Part shown: piece after piece, positions 9,525-18,269 of the stretch
Position numbering within the stretch: the first letter of the stretch is position 1
How the letters are laid out: each line of letters opens with the position of its first letter
Assembly (NCBI RefSeq): GCF_023498005.1
Contig: NZ_CP097289.1
Span: 7,006,001 to 7,070,000, forward strand
Length of the DNA stretch: 64,000 nucleotides
Direction: 5' to 3'
Source: Streptomyces durmitorensis
GTDB lineage: Bacteria; Actinomycetota; Actinomycetes; Streptomycetales; Streptomycetaceae
Made by a program: the position numbers and the translations under genes
The notes under the pieces: model-generated
Told to the model about the DNA's origin: nothing
Seen by the model: the letters and a program-made list of their open reading frames with translations, nothing else
Database searches by the model: none

Positions 9525-9908
9525 GTGGTCGTACTGGCGGTGTTCACCGCTCTGGGCGGCCTGGTCGCGCTGCTTGCCGGTGCGTACGGCCTGCGGCAGA
9601 CCCGGCGCATCACGGACCTGGGCGAGGTGACACAGGCCCTGGTCAAGGCGGTGCAGCCGGGGGCCGAGCGGCCGACGCTGCAGTTCGAGACGGGGGACGG
9701 TCGGGTCGTCGAGGTGGTGTCGCCGGTGCCGCCCAGCAGGAGGGCGCCGCTCGCCGCGGGCGACCGGGTGCGCATCGCGTACGACAGCGACGACCCCCGG
9801 GAGACCGTCGTGCTGGGGCGTGAGCGCAGGGGCATCGACCGGGGGTTCGTGGCGGCGGGCGCGGCGGTGCTGGTGCTCGGTCTCGTGCTGACGGCCCTGG
9901 CGCTGTGA
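9525..9908 (+). CDS. DUF3592-like membrane protein
   Basis: This 127-residue protein has hydrophobic helices at about residues 1-21 and 108-127. Between them lies a soluble beta domain with TLQFETGDGRVVEVVSP and LAAGDRVRIAYDSDDPRE. That helix, beta domain (with a YDPxxP-like element), helix pattern is typical of DUF3592 proteins. The GTG start is preceded by GGAGG 7 bases upstream. It follows coaE closely and is probably in its transcript. No function is known; anchoring in the cytoplasmic membrane is predicted. Confidence 0.72.
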   Translation: MVVLAVFTALGGLVALLAGAYGLRQTRRITDLGEVTQALVKAVQPGAERPTLQFETGDGRVVEVVSPVPPSRRAPLAAGDRVRIAYDSDDPRETVVLGRERRGIDRGFVAAGAAVLVLGLVLTALAL

Positions 9909-10088
9909 GGGGCGGGACGCTGTGAGGGGCGGGACGCTGTGAGCGGCGGGACAGGGGCGCGGGCAGTGCGTGGCGGGTGCCGGAGTGTGGGGGCAGGGAG
10001 TGTGGGGGCCGCGCCCCTGGGGAGAATGGACGGAATAGGCGTCGGCGTGACGGGCGTTGACACAGAGCAGCGAGGGAAGGAGTCACGC

Positions 10089-10478
10089 GTGCCCGAAATT
10101 ACCCCGGAGACCCATGTCATCGACTTCCGTGCGGCGGAGCAACTCCTTGCCGCGCGGGATCCCCGAGGCGCGGTGAAGCTGCTCGACACGGTCATCGCGG
10201 CCCACCCCGAGAACACGGCGGCGCGGCTGCTGCGGGCCCGTGCCTTTTTCGCCGCCGCTCAACTGCGCGCCGCAGAGCTGGAGTTCAGCATCGTCCTGGA
10301 GCGCGAGCCGGACAACGCGTTCGCCCATTTCGCCCTGGCCCGCACGTACGAACGCGCGGCGCGGCCCGACCAGGCCCGCCGCCACTTCCGCCTCGCCGCG
10401 GCGCTCGACCCGCAGCCGGAGTATCTGGCGGCGGCGCGCTTCGACGACGACGGCGACGCCGCGGGCGCCGAGGGCTGA
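10089..10478 (+). CDS. tetratricopeptide repeat protein
   Basis: This 129-residue protein is almost entirely helical TPR units. Visible repeats are ARDPRGAVKLLDTVIAAHPE, AARLLRARAFFAAAQLRAAE and AFAHFALARTYERAARPDQA, with a partial fourth unit. Such folds bind partner proteins or peptides. The frame is open 50 codons upstream, but that section is Gly-rich noise. I place the start at the GTG (PEITPETHVIDF) because GGAAGGAG lies just before it. An acidic tail (DDDGDAAGAEG) closes the protein. The partner is unknown. Confidence 0.85.
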   Translation: MPEITPETHVIDFRAAEQLLAARDPRGAVKLLDTVIAAHPENTAARLLRARAFFAAAQLRAAELEFSIVLEREPDNAFAHFALARTYERAARPDQARRHFRLAAALDPQPEYLAAARFDDDGDAAGAEG

Positions 10479-10503
10479 ACCGCCCCCGGACCCCCGCGTC
10501 CGG

Positions 10504-10812
10504 CTAGCCCGTCCGGCCCGTCCGCCCGGTCCGCCCCGTCCGCCCCGTCCGCCCGGTCCGAGGGGGCTCGTACGGAGGGATGTCGCGGCCCGGCTGGTAG
10601 TGCGGGCCCTGGTGGATGTGGTGCAGGATCACCGCCATGTCGGCGGTGACGATCAGCCAGAGCACTCCGCAGGCGAGCGCCCACTCGGGGCGGCCCACGA
10701 GGGCGAAGGCGACGGTGCCGAACGTGGCCCAGATCAGGCCCCACACGCTGAACCAGAAGCGCATGCGCAGCGGACTGCGCGCGGTCACCGGTTCACTGCC
10801 TGTGCGCATCAC
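10504..10812 (-). CDS. DUF6343-like membrane protein with RTG-repeat tail
   Basis: This 102-residue protein begins RTGSEPVTARSPLRMRF. It has two membrane helices (about 18-42 and 45-65) followed by HHIHQGPHYQPGRDIPPYEPP and then RTG repeated five times to the end. The first 80 residues match the small DUF6343 membrane family as I recall it. The RTG tail is encoded by a 9-bp tandem repeat at 10508-10560 and looks like a replication-slippage expansion. The start is GTG at 10812; an ATG one codon downstream is an alternative. GGAGGAG lies upstream at somewhat long spacing. Function is unknown. Confidence 0.75.
   Translation of the reverse strand: MMRTGSEPVTARSPLRMRFWFSVWGLIWATFGTVAFALVGRPEWALACGVLWLIVTADMAVILHHIHQGPHYQPGRDIPPYEPPRTGRTGRTGRTGRTGRTG
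10508..10560. repeat. 9-bp tandem repeat in the DUF6343 tail
   Basis: About six degenerate copies of GTCCGCCCG lie head to tail. They fall inside the reading frame and encode the Arg-Thr-Gly tail on the minus strand. Confidence 0.8.
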
Positions 10813-10950
10813 GAGAGGTCATCTCCTCCCTCTCCACCCTCTCCACCCTGTTCCCTGGGCGTCTCCACCTTCAAGGATCCACCCGTGGGTGGTGGACCGG
10901 AAGGGCCGGAGGCTTCAAGATCGTAGATGTGTCGATCGGGGGGTAGGGCT

Positions 10951-11949
10951 GTGCTGGACGTACTGAGGAACCGGGCGAGGACGGACGAGCGGCTCGCCGC
11001 GTGGCTGCGGGATCTGGAGGGCATGGAGGAGCCGCGGGCCGAGGCGGTGCTGCCCTCTGCCGAGGCGCTGCCGGACGTGCTGCTCGACCTGGCCGTGCCG
11101 CACGAGGACATCAACGACCTGCTGGCCCTGCGCGGGCGGCTGGCACAGGACCCGGAGGCGCGGTGGCTGCTCGACCGTAGCGTCGCCGGGACGGTGCGGG
11201 ACATGGGCAAGCCCGGCGCTGGTCCCAAGTACGCTGCTTTGCCGGTGGAGTTGGGCTCTCTTGGGGCTTACTTCTACGTGTACGTCTTCGTGGCGACCCT
11301 GCCGTACGTACGCGCGTATCATCGCAGCCGCGGCATCCCGGACGACGTCTCCCGGCATACGCTCGCCGACCTCGGACGGCACATCGCGGTGCACCGCAGG
11401 GCGCGCGGTGGTCCCGGTCTGCTGCACCCGAGCTGGAACTCCCTGCATTTCCGGGGCGAGCTCTATCAACTGGGGCGGCTGCAGTTCCAGCGCGCGGTGC
11501 TGGGCGAGCGGATGGGCGGGGCGGTGGCTGCGGCGGGGCATTCCGCGAGCCGGGGGGACCTCTGTCTGAACCTCCACATCACCGACTTCCGGGGGCCGCT
11601 GTCCCCGGAGGCCTGCGACCGGTCGATGTGGCTGGCGGGGGAGTTCTTCGCGCGGCACTTCCCGGAGGAGCGATATGAGACAGCCGTGTGCCACTCCTGG
11701 CTGCTCGATCCGCAGCTGAAGCGGTATCTGCCGGCGGATTCGAACATCGTCCGCTTCCAGGAGCGCTTCCGCCTCGCGGACGGGTATGAGCGGGAGCCGG
11801 ACGATATTGCTCCCGTCACCTTCGTCTTCGGCGACGGGGACCTGCCCGTGGCCGAACTGCCGCGGCGGACAAGGGTGGAGAGGGCCGTGGGGGACCACTT
11901 GAGGGCGGGAGGCCACTGGTATGGAGGGCATGGCTGGTTCCCGCTGTAG
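10951..11949 (+). CDS. acyltransferase-domain protein (NAT_N/GNAT_C-like)
   Basis: A protein of about 332 residues from the GTG at 10951 (LDVLRNRARTDERLAAW), or 340 residues from the ATG at 10927. It has an N-terminal helical domain. A C-terminal half follows with GLLHPSWNSLHFRGELYQLG, LNLHITDFRGPLSPEACD and SWLLDPQLKRYLPADSNI. This arrangement matches actinobacterial proteins annotated as acyltransferase domain-containing, built from NAT_N and GNAT-like C domains. The GTG is preferred because a G-rich GGGGGGTAGG element precedes it. The acceptor and acyl donor are not known. Tyrosine- and tryptophan-rich ends (GGHWYGGHGWFPL) suggest a compact C-terminus. Confidence 0.75.
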   Translation: MLDVLRNRARTDERLAAWLRDLEGMEEPRAEAVLPSAEALPDVLLDLAVPHEDINDLLALRGRLAQDPEARWLLDRSVAGTVRDMGKPGAGPKYAALPVELGSLGAYFYVYVFVATLPYVRAYHRSRGIPDDVSRHTLADLGRHIAVHRRARGGPGLLHPSWNSLHFRGELYQLGRLQFQRAVLGERMGGAVAAAGHSASRGDLCLNLHITDFRGPLSPEACDRSMWLAGEFFARHFPEERYETAVCHSWLLDPQLKRYLPADSNIVRFQERFRLADGYEREPDDIAPVTFVFGDGDLPVAELPRRTRVERAVGDHLRAGGHWYGGHGWFPL

Positions 11950-12007
11950 ACCACGGGGCCACGGGGAGAGGTGGGAACGGGCCCTCGAAGCGCTTCGTTG
12001 ACGGGGC

Positions 12008-12712
12008 ATGACTGCTGAGATGCGTGAGGGATACGAGGGGACGGGCCCGGGAGCGATCACGCCGGACGGCTGCGCGGTGGACCTGTACGCGCGCCTGACC
12101 GTCGGGGACGAGCCCGATGTCATCGCCGGTGCGGTGCCGGCCGGGGCGCACATTCTGGAGCTGGGCAGCGGTGCGGGGCGGGTGACGCGTCCGCTGCTGG
12201 AGCGGGGGTTCCGGATCACGGCGGTGGACGAGTCCCCCGAGATGCTGGAGAAGGTGTCCGCGCTCGACGGGCGGGTGCGCACGATCCGAAGCCCGATCGA
12301 GAAGCTCGAACTGGACGAGCGGTTCGAGGTGGTGATGCTCGCGTCGTTCCTCGTGCACACCGGCGACGTGTCGGTGCGCCGCGGGATGTTGCGGGCCTGC
12401 CGGAGCCATGTGACAGACGACGGCTGTGTGCTGATCCAGCGGGAGGGCGCGGACTACCACACGAATCTGCCGAGGGAGCGGGTCGACCCCGGTGGGTTCA
12501 CGGTGCGGATCCTGTCCGCGGAGCCGGTGGGGGACGGGGTGAACGAGGTGCGCGCGGAGTACGTCTTCCCGGACGCCGTATGGACCCAGACGTTCCGCGC
12601 CCGGCCGCTCACGAAGGAGCAGTTCGAGCAGGCGCTGGAGGAAGCGGGGCTGAGGGTCGACAAGTACCTCACGGAGGACGGGACTTGGGTGCGGGCGGTG
12701 CCGGTGCGCTGA
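12008..12712 (+). CDS. class I SAM-dependent methyltransferase
   Basis: This 234-residue methyltransferase has motif I HILELGSGAGRVTRPLLERG at about residues 50-69. It is followed by the acidic strand-2 end ITAVDESPEML and motif II-like RFEVVMLASFLVHTGD. An alternative start, MREGYEG, lies four codons downstream. The C-terminal part (WTQTFRARPLTKEQFEQALEEAG) resembles small-molecule methyltransferases. It stands alone between the acyltransferase and DoxX genes, so the substrate cannot be inferred. Confidence 0.87.
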   Translation: MTAEMREGYEGTGPGAITPDGCAVDLYARLTVGDEPDVIAGAVPAGAHILELGSGAGRVTRPLLERGFRITAVDESPEMLEKVSALDGRVRTIRSPIEKLELDERFEVVMLASFLVHTGDVSVRRGMLRACRSHVTDDGCVLIQREGADYHTNLPRERVDPGGFTVRILSAEPVGDGVNEVRAEYVFPDAVWTQTFRARPLTKEQFEQALEEAGLRVDKYLTEDGTWVRAVPVR

Positions 12713-12848
12713 CAGTGGGCTGGTAGGGGGCTGCGGGCGGCGGGCGGCGCCCGGCGGAGATGGTGTGCTGCCGGGCGATGAGTTCCGCGGGGCGGGCCGG
12801 TCTATCCCGGTGACAGCACAACAGCCCCTGCGCACCGAGGAGATCACC

Positions 12849-13349
12849 ATGACCACGGCCACCACCGCCCCCAGCACCTCCGTCCCCAGCACCTCCGCCC
12901 GCACCGCCACCACCGGGAGCTCCGCGCCTGCCGGGCGTCGCTCCGTCCGCATCACGCTGCGCACGATCCAGGTTGTGCTCGCCCTGTTCTTCGCTCTCGC
13001 CAGCGGGGCTCCGAAGCTGATCGCGCACCCCACGGCGGTCGAGGCCTTCGAGCGGCTCGGGTGGGGCGATCCGGGGATGTACGCGATCGGCGCGCTGGAG
13101 GTGCTCGGCGGGATCGCGCTGCTGGTTCCGGTGCTCAGTTCCGTCGGCGCGACGGGTCTTGTCGGGCTGATGGTCGGCGCGTTCATCGTGAGCGTGACCG
13201 CGCTCGGCGGGGAGAACGCCGCCACGCCGCTCATCCTCATCCTGCCGCTCGCATGGATCGCCTGGGCGCGGCGCGGGCAGAACGCGGAGCTGGTCCGCCT
13301 CCTTCAGCGACGAGGCGCGGGACGACGAGGCGTGGGACGCGGCGAGTGA
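12849..13349 (+). CDS. DoxX family membrane protein
   Basis: This 166-residue protein has a Thr/Ser/Ala-rich N-terminus (about 1-30) and four predicted membrane helices. The first contains VVLALFFALASGAPKLI, followed by the DoxX hallmark ALEVLGGIALLVPVL and two more helices ending PLAWIAWARRGQ. A basic tail (RRGAGRRGVGRGE) follows. GAGGAGATCACC precedes the ATG. DoxX-like proteins are linked to respiratory or detoxifying redox complexes, but a specific role for this subgroup is unknown. It converges on the S4 gene, with a hairpin between them. Confidence 0.82.
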   Translation: MTTATTAPSTSVPSTSARTATTGSSAPAGRRSVRITLRTIQVVLALFFALASGAPKLIAHPTAVEAFERLGWGDPGMYAIGALEVLGGIALLVPVLSSVGATGLVGLMVGAFIVSVTALGGENAATPLILILPLAWIAWARRGQNAELVRLLQRRGAGRRGVGRGE

Positions 13350-13386
13350 AAGGCGCCGCAACGGGGTGGAGTTCCGTCCCCGTGTC

Positions 13387-13419
13387 GAGGGCTCACCGGG
13401 CAGCGCCGGGTGGGCCCTC
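13387..13419. terminator. hairpin between convergent DoxX and S4 genes
   Basis: GAGGGCTCACC pairs with GGTGGGCCCTC (11 bp with one G-T wobble) around an 11-base loop. It lies in the 91-base gap between converging genes and may end both transcripts. There is no T-tract, which is common in streptomycetes. Confidence 0.55.
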
Positions 13420-13440
13420 GGTGCGGCGACGAAGCCGTGG

Positions 13441-13914
13441 CTAGCCCTCGCCCCGCAGTCGTTCCATCTCCCGGCGGTCGCGCTTGGTGGGGCGGCCCGT
13501 TCCCCTGTCGCGTACGCCGGCGGGGGCCACGGCCTCGCGGGGCGGCGGGGGAGGGCTCTTGTCGACGTAGCACTCGACGGCCACCGGAGCGCCCACGCGC
13601 TTGCGGATGAGGCGTTTGACGACGACGACGTTTTCGCGGCCGCCCGCGTGGCGCAGGCGTACCTCGTCGCCGACGTGCACGCCGTAAGCGGGCTTCACGC
13701 GCTCGCCGTTGACCCGCACATGGCCGCCCTTGCAGGCCGCCGCGCCCATGGAGCGGGTCTTGACGAGGCGTACGGACCAGATCCAGGCGTCGATCCGCAC
13801 GGAACCCCCGCTACCGCCCGCGCCACCGCCACCGCCCGCACCTGCACCCGGGCCTGCCGGAGCATCGCCGGCTCCGTTGCCGTTGCCGCCACCGCCTGAA
13901 GTCTCCGAAGCCAT
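13441..13914 (-). CDS. S4-domain RNA-binding protein (Hsp15/HslR-like)
   Basis: This 157-residue protein has a Gly/Ala-rich, disordered N-terminus (about 1-38). An S4 domain follows (VRIDAWIWSVRLVKTRSMGA, GGHVRVNGERVKPAYGVHVG) and then a basic C-terminus (RPTKRDRREMERLRGEG). The S4 plus basic-tail plan is that of heat-shock protein Hsp15, which binds free 50S subunits carrying stalled nascent chains. The Gly-rich head of about 35 residues is not part of Hsp15 and is lineage-specific. RNA binding is confident; the recycling role is inferred from the family. Confidence 0.88.
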   Translation of the reverse strand: MASETSGGGGNGNGAGDAPAGPGAGAGGGGGAGGSGGSVRIDAWIWSVRLVKTRSMGAAACKGGHVRVNGERVKPAYGVHVGDEVRLRHAGGRENVVVVKRLIRKRVGAPVAVECYVDKSPPPPPREAVAPAGVRDRGTGRPTKRDRREMERLRGEG

Positions 13915-14146
13915 GCCCCGACCTTAATGCCTGCCGGGCGGTTCATGGCGGGGCTCGTGATGCCCGGCGAACGGCCTCGCGGCACGGCAACTCACCCGGC
14001 AGGCGTTGTGCGGTCAGGCAGGCGTGGTGCGGCAGCAGTGCGGCATCCCCGGCCGCACGGCGAGCCGTTCGGAATCCGTTCCCCTCGGAGTCTGATAATT
14101 CGGGCTAATCACCACAAAGCCGGATGCAGACCCAGGGGTGCCGCCT

Positions 14147-15514
14147 ATGAAGCTCGAAGCCACCGTCGATGACCTGATGGACACGTTGCGCGCCGACCTC
14201 GAACGGCTCGCCGCGATCCCCTCGATCGCCTTCCCCGGCTTCCCGGCCGCACCGGTGCAGGAGGCGCACGACCTGCTGGTCGAGCTGTTGCGGGGAGCGG
14301 GGGTGCCGACCGTCGAACGGCTCGATCTGCCGGACACCTCACCCGTGATCTACGGGGAGATCCCACCGCCGACCCCCGACGCTCCGACGGTGCTGCTCTA
14401 CGGCCACTACGACGTCCAGCCGCCCGGCGACGAGAGCCTGTGGAAGTCGCCGCCCTTCGAGCCGACCCCGATCGAGGGGGGCCTGCGGGCCCGGGGCATC
14501 GCGGACGACAAGTCCAACGTCATCGCGCACCTGGGCATGCTGCGGGCCTACGGCGGCAGGCCACCCGTCGGCATCAAGATCGTCATCGAGGGCCAGGAGG
14601 AGTACGGCAGCGCCTTCGACGACTATCCGCCCACCGACCCGGAGCGGTTCGCCTGCGACGCCATGGTGGTCGCCGACCTCGGAAACCTCCGGCCCGGCAC
14701 CCCCACCCTCACCACCGCCCTGCGCGGCGCGTCCGAAGTGGTCGTCGAGGTGCGCACCCTCGACGAGCCGCGGCACAGCGGGGAGTTCGGGGGCGCGGCG
14801 CCCGACGCGCTGCTCGTGCTCCTCAAGGCCCTGGCCACCCTGCACGACGTACACGGGGACGTGGCTGTGGAGGGGCTGCGGCGCGAGGACTGGAGCGGCA
14901 CGAGCTACACCGAGGAGGAGTTCCGCTCGCTCGCCGGTGTGCGCGAGGGGGTGCCGCTCATCGGCAGCGGCAGCCTGGGCGAGCGGCTCTGGAGCGGCCC
15001 GGCGATCACGGTGATCGGCCTGGACGCGCCGAGCGTCGAACATGCCGCTTCGGCCGTCGTGCCGTATGCACGCGCCAAGTTGAACCTCCGCTTCCACCCC
15101 CGTCAGGACGCGAAGGAGGCGCAGGCCAAGCTGGTCGACCACCTGCGCTCGCTCACCCCCTTCGGCGTCCCCCTCACCGTCACGCCCGGCGACACGGGCC
15201 CCGGCTACGAGGCGCCCACCGGCGGCCCCGCCTACCGCGCCGCCCGCGCCGCGCTCAAGGAGGCCTGGGGCGAGGACGCCTCGTTCGTGGCGACCGGCGG
15301 CTCCATCCCCCTGGTCAACGGCCTCGCGAAGGCGGCACCCGGCGCCGAGGTCCTGCTCTTCGGCGCCCAGGACAGCATGTGCAATCTGCACGCCCCGAAC
15401 GAACGTGTGCTCTTCTCCGAGCTGCGCAACACGGTCGTCGCCATGGCCGCGTTCGTGCGGGAGTACGCGGCCGACTTCGAAGGATCCGATGGCGCCACGG
15501 AGCGCCGCGCATGA
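14147..15514 (+). CDS. M20-family metallopeptidase (dipeptidase-like)
   Basis: This 455-residue co-catalytic zinc hydrolase has YGHYDVQPPGD carrying the first metal ligand and catalytic Asp. GIADDKSNVIAHL carries the bridging Asp, and GQEEYGS carries the catalytic Glu pair. A central dimerisation lid (ASEVVVEVRTLDEPRHSGEF) and C-terminal SMCNLHAPNER supply the last ligand. The order is that of M20 dipeptidases such as DapE/CNDP2-like proteins. I start at the ATG of MKLEATVDDL, with AGGGGTG 6 bases before it. The stop overlaps the next start (ATGA). Coupling to two transporters suggests it hydrolyses an imported dipeptide or N-acyl amino acid; the substrate is unproven. Confidence 0.88.
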   Translation: MKLEATVDDLMDTLRADLERLAAIPSIAFPGFPAAPVQEAHDLLVELLRGAGVPTVERLDLPDTSPVIYGEIPPPTPDAPTVLLYGHYDVQPPGDESLWKSPPFEPTPIEGGLRARGIADDKSNVIAHLGMLRAYGGRPPVGIKIVIEGQEEYGSAFDDYPPTDPERFACDAMVVADLGNLRPGTPTLTTALRGASEVVVEVRTLDEPRHSGEFGGAAPDALLVLLKALATLHDVHGDVAVEGLRREDWSGTSYTEEEFRSLAGVREGVPLIGSGSLGERLWSGPAITVIGLDAPSVEHAASAVVPYARAKLNLRFHPRQDAKEAQAKLVDHLRSLTPFGVPLTVTPGDTGPGYEAPTGGPAYRAARAALKEAWGEDASFVATGGSIPLVNGLAKAAPGAEVLLFGAQDSMCNLHAPNERVLFSELRNTVVAMAAFVREYAADFEGSDGATERRA

Positions 15515-17037
15515 GCACCACCGCGACCGATCCCGGCACCGAAGAGCCGCAGCGCAAACGGAAGTTCACCTTCCCCAGCGCCCTGACCATCCTCGCGATC
15601 GTCACCGTCGGCGTCTGGCTGCTCGCCTTCCTCATCCCCTCCGGCGCCTACGACCGCAACGCCGACGGCGCCCCCGTCGAGGGCAGCTACCACCGCGTCG
15701 ACTCCGGCCAGACCTTCGTCGACCGGCTCAACGACCTCTTCCTCGCCCCGGTCAACGGCCTGTACGGCATCCAGGACGAGAAGTCGGGCGTCGTCGGGCC
15801 CGACATGGCCGGTGAGCTGTACGGCAGCGCGGGTGTGTTCCTGTTCGTGCTCGCCATCGGCGCGTTCATCACCGTCGTCTTCGCCACCGGCGCCCTCGAC
15901 CGCGGCATCGGCCGCCTCGCCCACCGCCTTCGCGACCGCGGCGCGATGCTGATCGCGGGCGTGATGCTCGTCTTCTCCGTCCTCGGCACGGTCGAGGGAT
16001 TCGCGGAGGAGACACTCGGCTTCTACGGCCTGATCGTGCCCCTGATGCTCGCCCTCGGCTACGACCGGATGGTCGCGGTCGGCGCGATCATCCTGGGGGC
16101 CGGGATCGGCGTGCTCTGCTCGACGGTCAACCCGTTCGCCACCGGAGTCGCCTCCTCCGCCGCCGACATCTCGCTCGGCGACGGCATCGTGCTGCGGTTC
16201 GTGATGTGGATCGTCCTGACCGCGGTCACCATCGCCTACGTCATCCGCTACGCGAAGCGCGTACAGAAGAACCCGGACCGCTCCCTCAGCGGCTTCCTGC
16301 CCGGCGACCGCGAGCAGACCGCCGCCGACGCGGGCGAGGTGCCGGAGCTGACGCGCCTGCACAAGTCCGTGCTCGTCCTGGTGGCTCTTGTCTTCGCCTT
16401 CATGATCTTCTCCGTGGTGCCCTGGGCGAGCGCGCTCACGGGCAAGGCGGACGCGAAGCCGTACGGCTTCGAACTCGGCTGGTCCTTCCCGCAGTTGGCG
16501 GCGCTCTTCTTCTGCGCTGCCGTGCTCGTCGGGTGCGTGGCGCGGATGGGGGAGCAGAAGCTCAGCTCGACGATCATCCAGGGCGCGGCCGACTTCATCT
16601 CGCCCGCCCTGGTCATCGTGCTCGCGCGCGGCGTCACGGTGATCATGAACAACTCGAAGGTCACGGACACCGTCCTGCACTCCATCGAGGGCGTGGTGAA
16701 GGGGACGTCCTCCGGGCTCTTCGCGATCATCGTCTTCGTCGTGAACCTGCCGCTGGCCTTCCTGATCCCCTCCACGTCCGGCCACGCGACCCTCGCCATG
16801 CCGATCCTGGCCCCGCTCGCCGACTTCGCCGGGGTCTCGCGCTCGGTCGTCGTCACGGCGTGGCAGGCCGCGAGCGGCTGGATGAACCTGTGGGTGCCGA
16901 CCACCGCCGTGACCATCGGTGGCGTCGCGCTCGCGAAAGTCGGCTACGACAAGTACCTGCGCTTCGTCTGGCCGCTGCTCGCCATCCTTTTCCTGCTGAT
17001 CTGCGTCTTCGTGGCGCTCGGAGCGGTGATGACATGA
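15511..17037 (+). CDS. YfcC-family (C4-dicarboxylate/amino-acid type) membrane carrier
   Basis: This 508-residue carrier has about 12 hydrophobic segments, beginning FPSALTILAIVTVGVWLLAF. Family signatures include GTVEGFAEETLGFYGLIVPL, VNPFATGVASSAA and SGHATLAMPILAPLADFAGV, near the two re-entrant loops of the YfcC/AbgT-like fold. The family imports C4-dicarboxylates, amino acids or peptide-like acids. The first codon overlaps the M20 stop and its own stop overlaps the MFS start, so the three genes form a tightly coupled operon. Its partnership with a peptidase recalls AbgT with AbgAB, which handle p-aminobenzoyl-glutamate. The substrate here is a guess. Confidence 0.86.
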   Translation: MSTTATDPGTEEPQRKRKFTFPSALTILAIVTVGVWLLAFLIPSGAYDRNADGAPVEGSYHRVDSGQTFVDRLNDLFLAPVNGLYGIQDEKSGVVGPDMAGELYGSAGVFLFVLAIGAFITVVFATGALDRGIGRLAHRLRDRGAMLIAGVMLVFSVLGTVEGFAEETLGFYGLIVPLMLALGYDRMVAVGAIILGAGIGVLCSTVNPFATGVASSAADISLGDGIVLRFVMWIVLTAVTIAYVIRYAKRVQKNPDRSLSGFLPGDREQTAADAGEVPELTRLHKSVLVLVALVFAFMIFSVVPWASALTGKADAKPYGFELGWSFPQLAALFFCAAVLVGCVARMGEQKLSSTIIQGAADFISPALVIVLARGVTVIMNNSKVTDTVLHSIEGVVKGTSSGLFAIIVFVVNLPLAFLIPSTSGHATLAMPILAPLADFAGVSRSVVVTAWQAASGWMNLWVPTTAVTIGGVALAKVGYDKYLRFVWPLLAILFLLICVFVALGAVMT

Positions 17038-18245
17038 CGCATTCCTCAACTGCCGAGGCCAAGAGTGCCGCGGCCAGGCCGTCGGCGGCCGCCTACCGCA
17101 ATCTCGCCGTGGCCACGGTCGGGTTCACGCTCACCTTCTGGGCGTGGGACCTCATCGCGCCGCTCGGCAGCGACTTCGGCGACCGGCTCGGGCTCACGTC
17201 GTTCGCGCAGTCCCTGCTGGTCGCCGTGCCGGTCATCGTCGGCTCGCTCGGCCGCGTCCCGGTCGGCGCGCTCACCGACCGCTACGGCGCCAAGCTGATG
17301 TTCCCGCTGATCTCGGCACTCACGATCGTGCCGGTGCTGCTGATCATTCCGGCCAAGGACAACTTCGTCGCGATGCTCGCGGTCGGCTTCCTGCTCGGCC
17401 TCGGCGGAACGACCTTCGCCATCGGCATCCCGCTGGTCAACTCCTGGTTCCCGCCCGCGCACCGCGGCTTCGCCCTTGGTGTCTTCGGGATGGGCATGGG
17501 AGGCGTGGCGCTCTCCGGGTACTTCACGCCGCGGATCGCCAAGCACGGCGAGAACCTGCCGTTCCTGGTCGTGGCGATCGCGCTCGCTGCGTACGCGGTG
17601 CTCGCGGCCCTCCTGATCACCGACCGCCCCGACCGGCCGGTCCCGACGAGCCCGCTCGCGACCCGCCTCGGGGAGGCCGGACGGCTGCGGGTGACGTGGG
17701 AGCTGTCCGCGCTGTACGCGATCGGGTTCGGCGGCATCGTGGCCTTCGGGGTCTATCTGCCCACGTACCTGAAGACCTGGTACGACCTCTCGCCCACGGA
17801 AGCGGGCACGAAGGCGGCCGGCTTCGCACTGGTCACCGTCATCTTCCGCCCCATCGGCGGCTGGCTCTCCGACCGGATCCACCCGGCGACGGTCACCTCG
17901 TGCGCGCTGTCCGTCGTCGCGGTCTTCGCCATCGTGCAGGCCTTCGAACCGTCGCTGAATCCGGGCGGCACGATCTGCTTCCTCGCCATGGCGGCGGGCC
18001 TCGGCACGGCGAGCGGCAGCGTCTTCGCACTCGTCTCGCAGGTGACGCCACAGGCCCAGGTCGGATCGGTGACAGGGATCGTCGGGGCGGTCGGAGGCCT
18101 GGGAGGCTTCGTCCCGCCGCTGGTCATGGGCGCGATCTACAGCGCGAAGGACTCGTACTCGATCGGGTTCATGCTGCTCTCGGACCTGGCGCTCGCGGGG
18201 TGCGTGTACGCGTACGGGCGGATGCGGGGGCTGCGGGCCGGGTAG
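17034..18245 (+). CDS. MFS transporter (NarK/NasA-like)
   Basis: This 403-residue protein has 12 predicted helices. The MFS loop 2-3 motif reads GRVPVGALTDRYGAKLMFP. A Gly-rich helix (GVFGMGMGGVALSGY) and FRPIGGWLSDRIHP in the second half are typical of the nitrate/nitrite porter branch. It starts with an ATGA overlap to the YfcC gene and is the last gene of the operon, followed by a long terminator-like hairpin. NarK resemblance does not prove nitrate transport. In this setting it may export or import an organic anion. Confidence 0.85.
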   Translation: MTHSSTAEAKSAAARPSAAAYRNLAVATVGFTLTFWAWDLIAPLGSDFGDRLGLTSFAQSLLVAVPVIVGSLGRVPVGALTDRYGAKLMFPLISALTIVPVLLIIPAKDNFVAMLAVGFLLGLGGTTFAIGIPLVNSWFPPAHRGFALGVFGMGMGGVALSGYFTPRIAKHGENLPFLVVAIALAAYAVLAALLITDRPDRPVPTSPLATRLGEAGRLRVTWELSALYAIGFGGIVAFGVYLPTYLKTWYDLSPTEAGTKAAGFALVTVIFRPIGGWLSDRIHPATVTSCALSVVAVFAIVQAFEPSLNPGGTICFLAMAAGLGTASGSVFALVSQVTPQAQVGSVTGIVGAVGGLGGFVPPLVMGAIYSAKDSYSIGFMLLSDLALAGCVYAYGRMRGLRAG

Positions 18246-18269
18246 CGGGTGGGCTCGTGGGGGAACCGC

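Noticed and set aside
14440..15510. Upstream extension of the YfcC frame through the M20 gene
   Set aside because: The extension is Arg/Gly/His noise in the wrong frame of the M20 peptidase; the true start overlaps its stop at 15511.
15232..17049. Minus-strand frame of about 600 codons opposite the YfcC gene
   Set aside because: It is the antisense of a clear membrane carrier; its His/Asp/Glu-rich composition is the shadow of hydrophobic codons.
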